Positions 62,276-64,000 of a DNA stretch of 64,000 nt are shown piece after piece. Location of the stretch: positions 1,263,501-1,327,500 of the forward strand of contig NZ_LZEU01000001.1 of the NCBI RefSeq assembly GCF_014490745.1, read 5' to 3'. The number at the start of each line of letters is the position of its first letter. The stretch's first letter is position 1. The position numbers and the translations under genes are program-made. The DNA comes from Pseudomonas alcaligenes (GTDB lineage: Bacteria; Pseudomonadota; Gammaproteobacteria; Pseudomonadales; Pseudomonadaceae). The notes beneath the pieces were generated by a model, which was given only the letters and a program-made list of their open reading frames with translations, had not been told where the DNA came from and made no database searches.

Positions 62276-63078
62276 TTGAGCAGTTCCTTGCACCAGGGTT
62301 TGTCGTGGGCCGCGCCGAGCAGGGTGCAGACGGTGCCGCACAGCTCGGTCTGCCGCGGCAGGGCGGCGGGATTGCGGCTGAAGGCATCGCCGACCACGAA
62401 CAGCGGCACTTCGCGCTCTTCGGGTAGCAGGCCGTTGTGCGAGCGGTCGTTGTTCATGCCGTGGTCGGCGGTCACCAGTACCTGGTAGCCGGCGTCGAGC
62501 CAGCGTTGCAGGTATTCGGCCAGCAACAGGTCGGCGACGCGTGCGCTGTTGCGGTATTGCGGCGAGTCGAGGCCGTGCTTGTGCCCGGCGTCGTCGATGT
62601 TCATCGGGTGCACCAGGAGGAAGTCCGGGTTGTGCCGCTGGCGCAGGTGCTCCGCGTCGGCGAACAGGTGCGAGTCCGGGTAGTGGTCGGCGTAGTAGAA
62701 GTGACCATGCTGGATCGGCAGGGTCGGGTTGCTGGTGTGACGGTCGCGGGCGGCATCGAAGGGCGCGTGGTTATACAGCTCGCTCATCCAGTGATAGGCC
62801 GCGGCAGCGGTGGTCAGGCCAGCCGTGCGGGCGTAGTGGAAGATGCTGCGCTGGTTGGACAGGCGCACCACGTCGTTGTGCACGATGCCGCTGTCGATCG
62901 GCGCCACGCCGGTCATGATGCATTCGTAGAGCGGCCGCGACAGGGCCGGCAGCTCGCAGTCGAGCTGGTACAGCGCGGCGCGTCCGGCTCCGCAGTAGGC
63001 CTGCAGATGGCCGAGGGCGTGCCGGGCCACCTGATAGTTGAGGCCGTCGAGCACCACCAGGATGACTTTGTGCTTCAT
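62272..63078 (-). CDS. Alkaline-phosphatase-superfamily hydrolase
   Basis: A 268-residue member of the nucleotide pyrophosphatase/phosphodiesterase-like branch. Metal and nucleophile positions: VVLDGLN, nucleophile Thr in CIMTGVAPIDSG, HPMNIDDAGHKHGLDS, TADHGMNNDRSHNG. No signal peptide, so it acts in the cytosol. It is short for the family (NPPs ~400), like phosphonoacetate hydrolase-type enzymes. The ATG at 63078 has AGGAA 8 nt upstream. Placed between the binding protein and the permeases, it probably hydrolyses the imported phosphoester or phosphonate. Confidence 0.87.
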   Translation of the reverse strand: MKHKVILVVLDGLNYQVARHALGHLQAYCGAGRAALYQLDCELPALSRPLYECIMTGVAPIDSGIVHNDVVRLSNQRSIFHYARTAGLTTAAAAYHWMSELYNHAPFDAARDRHTSNPTLPIQHGHFYYADHYPDSHLFADAEHLRQRHNPDFLLVHPMNIDDAGHKHGLDSPQYRNSARVADLLLAEYLQRWLDAGYQVLVTADHGMNNDRSHNGLLPEEREVPLFVVGDAFSRNPAALPRQTELCGTVCTLLGAAHDKPWCKELLK

Positions 63079-63138
63079 CACGCGGATTCCTGAATGAAGA
63101 ATGCGGGGCCTGGCGGCTGCCAGACCCCGCAAGGTCGA

Positions 63139-64000
63139 TCACTGCATCTCGATGATCACGTTTTCCTGCCACAGCTGTGGCAGCGCTTTCGAGGTGGCTT
63201 CCCAGGCGGCGGCATCCTTGATCGGCTGCACCTTGGCGTACTGCGCGTTCGGCAGCAGCTTGGCCTGCACTTCGGCCGGCAGGGTCAGGTGCTCGGCGCG
63301 GATCGGGCGGGCGTTGCCTTTGGCCAGGTTGATCTGCCCGGCGTCGCTCAGAATGTACTCGCGGGCCAGCTTGGCGGCGTTCGGGTTCTTGGCGTACTTG
63401 TTGATCACCGTGGTGTAGCCGGAGATCACCGAACCATCGGACGGGATCAGCACCTCGAAGCGGCTCGGGTCGATCTGGTCGCGGTAGGAGAGACCGTTGA
63501 AGTCCCAGACCACGCCGACTTCCACTTCGCCTTTTTCCAGGGTCTGGATGGTCGGGTTGGACAGGCCCAGGCGGCCCTGCTTGGCGATCTCGGCGAAGAA
63601 GTCCAGGCCCGGCTGGATGTTCTTCTCGTCACCGCCGTTGGCGATGGCGGCAGCCAGCACGCCGTTGACCGCCTGGGCGGCGGCGCTGACGTCACCGATG
63701 GCGACCTTGTACTTGCCCTTCTTCAGGTCGGCCCAGGAGTGCGGCACGTCCTTGACCAGCTGCTTGTTGACGATAAAGGCGATGGAACCGGTGTAGGCCA
63801 GCATCCAGTGGCCGTCCTGATCCTTGGCCCAGGCCGGGATCTGCTCCCAGGTGGTCGGTTTGTAAGGCTGGGTCACGCCCTGCTGCACGGCGATGGGGCC
63901 GAAGGCGGCGCCGACGTCACCGATATCGGCGGTGGCGTTGTCTTTCTCGGCGGCGAACTTGGCGATTTCCTGCGCCGAGCTCATGTCGGTGTCCATGTGC
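63139..64000 (-). CDS. ABC importer substrate-binding protein (5' partial)
   Basis: The C-terminal 287 codons of an extracellular solute-binding protein; the start and signal peptide lie beyond the window. The visible part (DIGDVGAAFGPIAVQQGV; WMLAYTGSIAFIVNKQL; SWADLKKGKYKVAIGDVS; VGVVWDFNGLSYRDQI) fits the SBP_bac_6/8-type group that includes Fe(III), thiamine, polyamine and 2-aminoethylphosphonate binders. It heads the operon binding protein, hydrolase, permease, permease, ATPase, HAD phosphatase. The internal Met at 63996 is not the start. Confidence 0.88.
   Translation of the reverse strand, partial: HMDTDMSSAQEIAKFAAEKDNATADIGDVGAAFGPIAVQQGVTQPYKPTTWEQIPAWAKDQDGHWMLAYTGSIAFIVNKQLVKDVPHSWADLKKGKYKVAIGDVSAAAQAVNGVLAAAIANGGDEKNIQPGLDFFAEIAKQGRLGLSNPTIQTLEKGEVEVGVVWDFNGLSYRDQIDPSRFEVLIPSDGSVISGYTTVINKYAKNPNAAKLAREYILSDAGQINLAKGNARPIRAEHLTLPAEVQAKLLPNAQYAKVQPIKDAAAWEATSKALPQLWQENVIIEMQ

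Overview
The window reads as a continuous piece of chromosome from a Pseudomonas-type gammaproteobacterium. It has high GC with strong third-position GC bias, and AraC, TetR, c-di-GMP and hybrid-kinase genes in Pseudomonas style. It also holds gene strings that, from memory and unchecked, match P. aeruginosa order: OmpA-like lipoprotein, pta, ackA, slyD, glutathione peroxidase, old yellow enzyme, cysZ, CHASE4 cyclase and trxB in one block; and the symporter-kinase mxtR, GNAT, AraC, MFS-acyltransferase, rdgC, FKBP lipoprotein, EAL-CBS-GGDEF protein, prc, quinone reductase and ABC importer in another. No phage, integrase, insertion sequence or CRISPR array was seen.

Layout. 1-6652: the end of an AraC regulator, then a REC/HD-GYP response regulator followed 30 nt later by a large hybrid histidine kinase. 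6674-7066: a GFA-type zinc protein. 7167-18050: an accessory-looking block, mostly on the minus strand, with an FAD aromatic hydroxylase, two TetR regulators, a two-domain VOC (extradiol-dioxygenase-like) protein, a fumarylacetoacetate-hydrolase-like protein, an acyl-CoA synthetase and a DUF1302/DUF1329 envelope pair. I infer a small catabolic module for an aromatic or alkyl-aromatic substrate. 18212-26728: metallo-hydrolase, OmpA-type lipoprotein, a second hybrid kinase with three receiver domains paired with a REC-GGDEF-EAL protein, and a membrane acyltransferase. 27038-30558: acetate overflow genes (ackA-pta) and a small zinc protein. 30608-39771: slyD, peroxidase, nitroreductase, a NemR-like TetR with its old-yellow-enzyme target, glycosyltransferase, cysZ, diguanylate cyclase and thioredoxin reductase. 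39834-46909: pirin, the symporter-fused kinase (acetate-sensing MxtR/CrbS type), GNAT, AraC and an AzlCD amino-acid exporter. 47017-50487: MFS-acyltransferase fusion, sugE behind a guanidine-II riboswitch, and rdgC. 50647-53820: tRNA-Val, tRNA-Asp, an FKBP lipoprotein and a coupled set of small genes. 53823-64000: EAL-CBS-GGDEF protein, periplasmic protease Prc, quinone reductase, and a six-gene importer operon with an alkaline-phosphatase-superfamily hydrolase and a HAD phosphatase, cut off by the window end.

Non-coding points of most interest: (i) a mini-ykkC/guanidine-II riboswitch before sugE, with a plausible Shine-Dalgarno masking partner; (ii) two copies of a 128-140 bp imperfect-palindrome element, each within about 10 nt of a stop codon, whose paired arms differ in sequence but keep pairing; (iii) three copies of a 14-bp operator in front of a TetR gene; (iv) an identical 16-bp operator before the NemR-like gene and before the old yellow enzyme; (v) an inverted pair of DnaA boxes before a DUF1232 gene; (vi) a run of 14 G.

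Signalling is dense: three hybrid kinases and four proteins with c-di-GMP turnover domains, two of them paired with kinases. All functions are read from translated motifs by eye; no searches were run.
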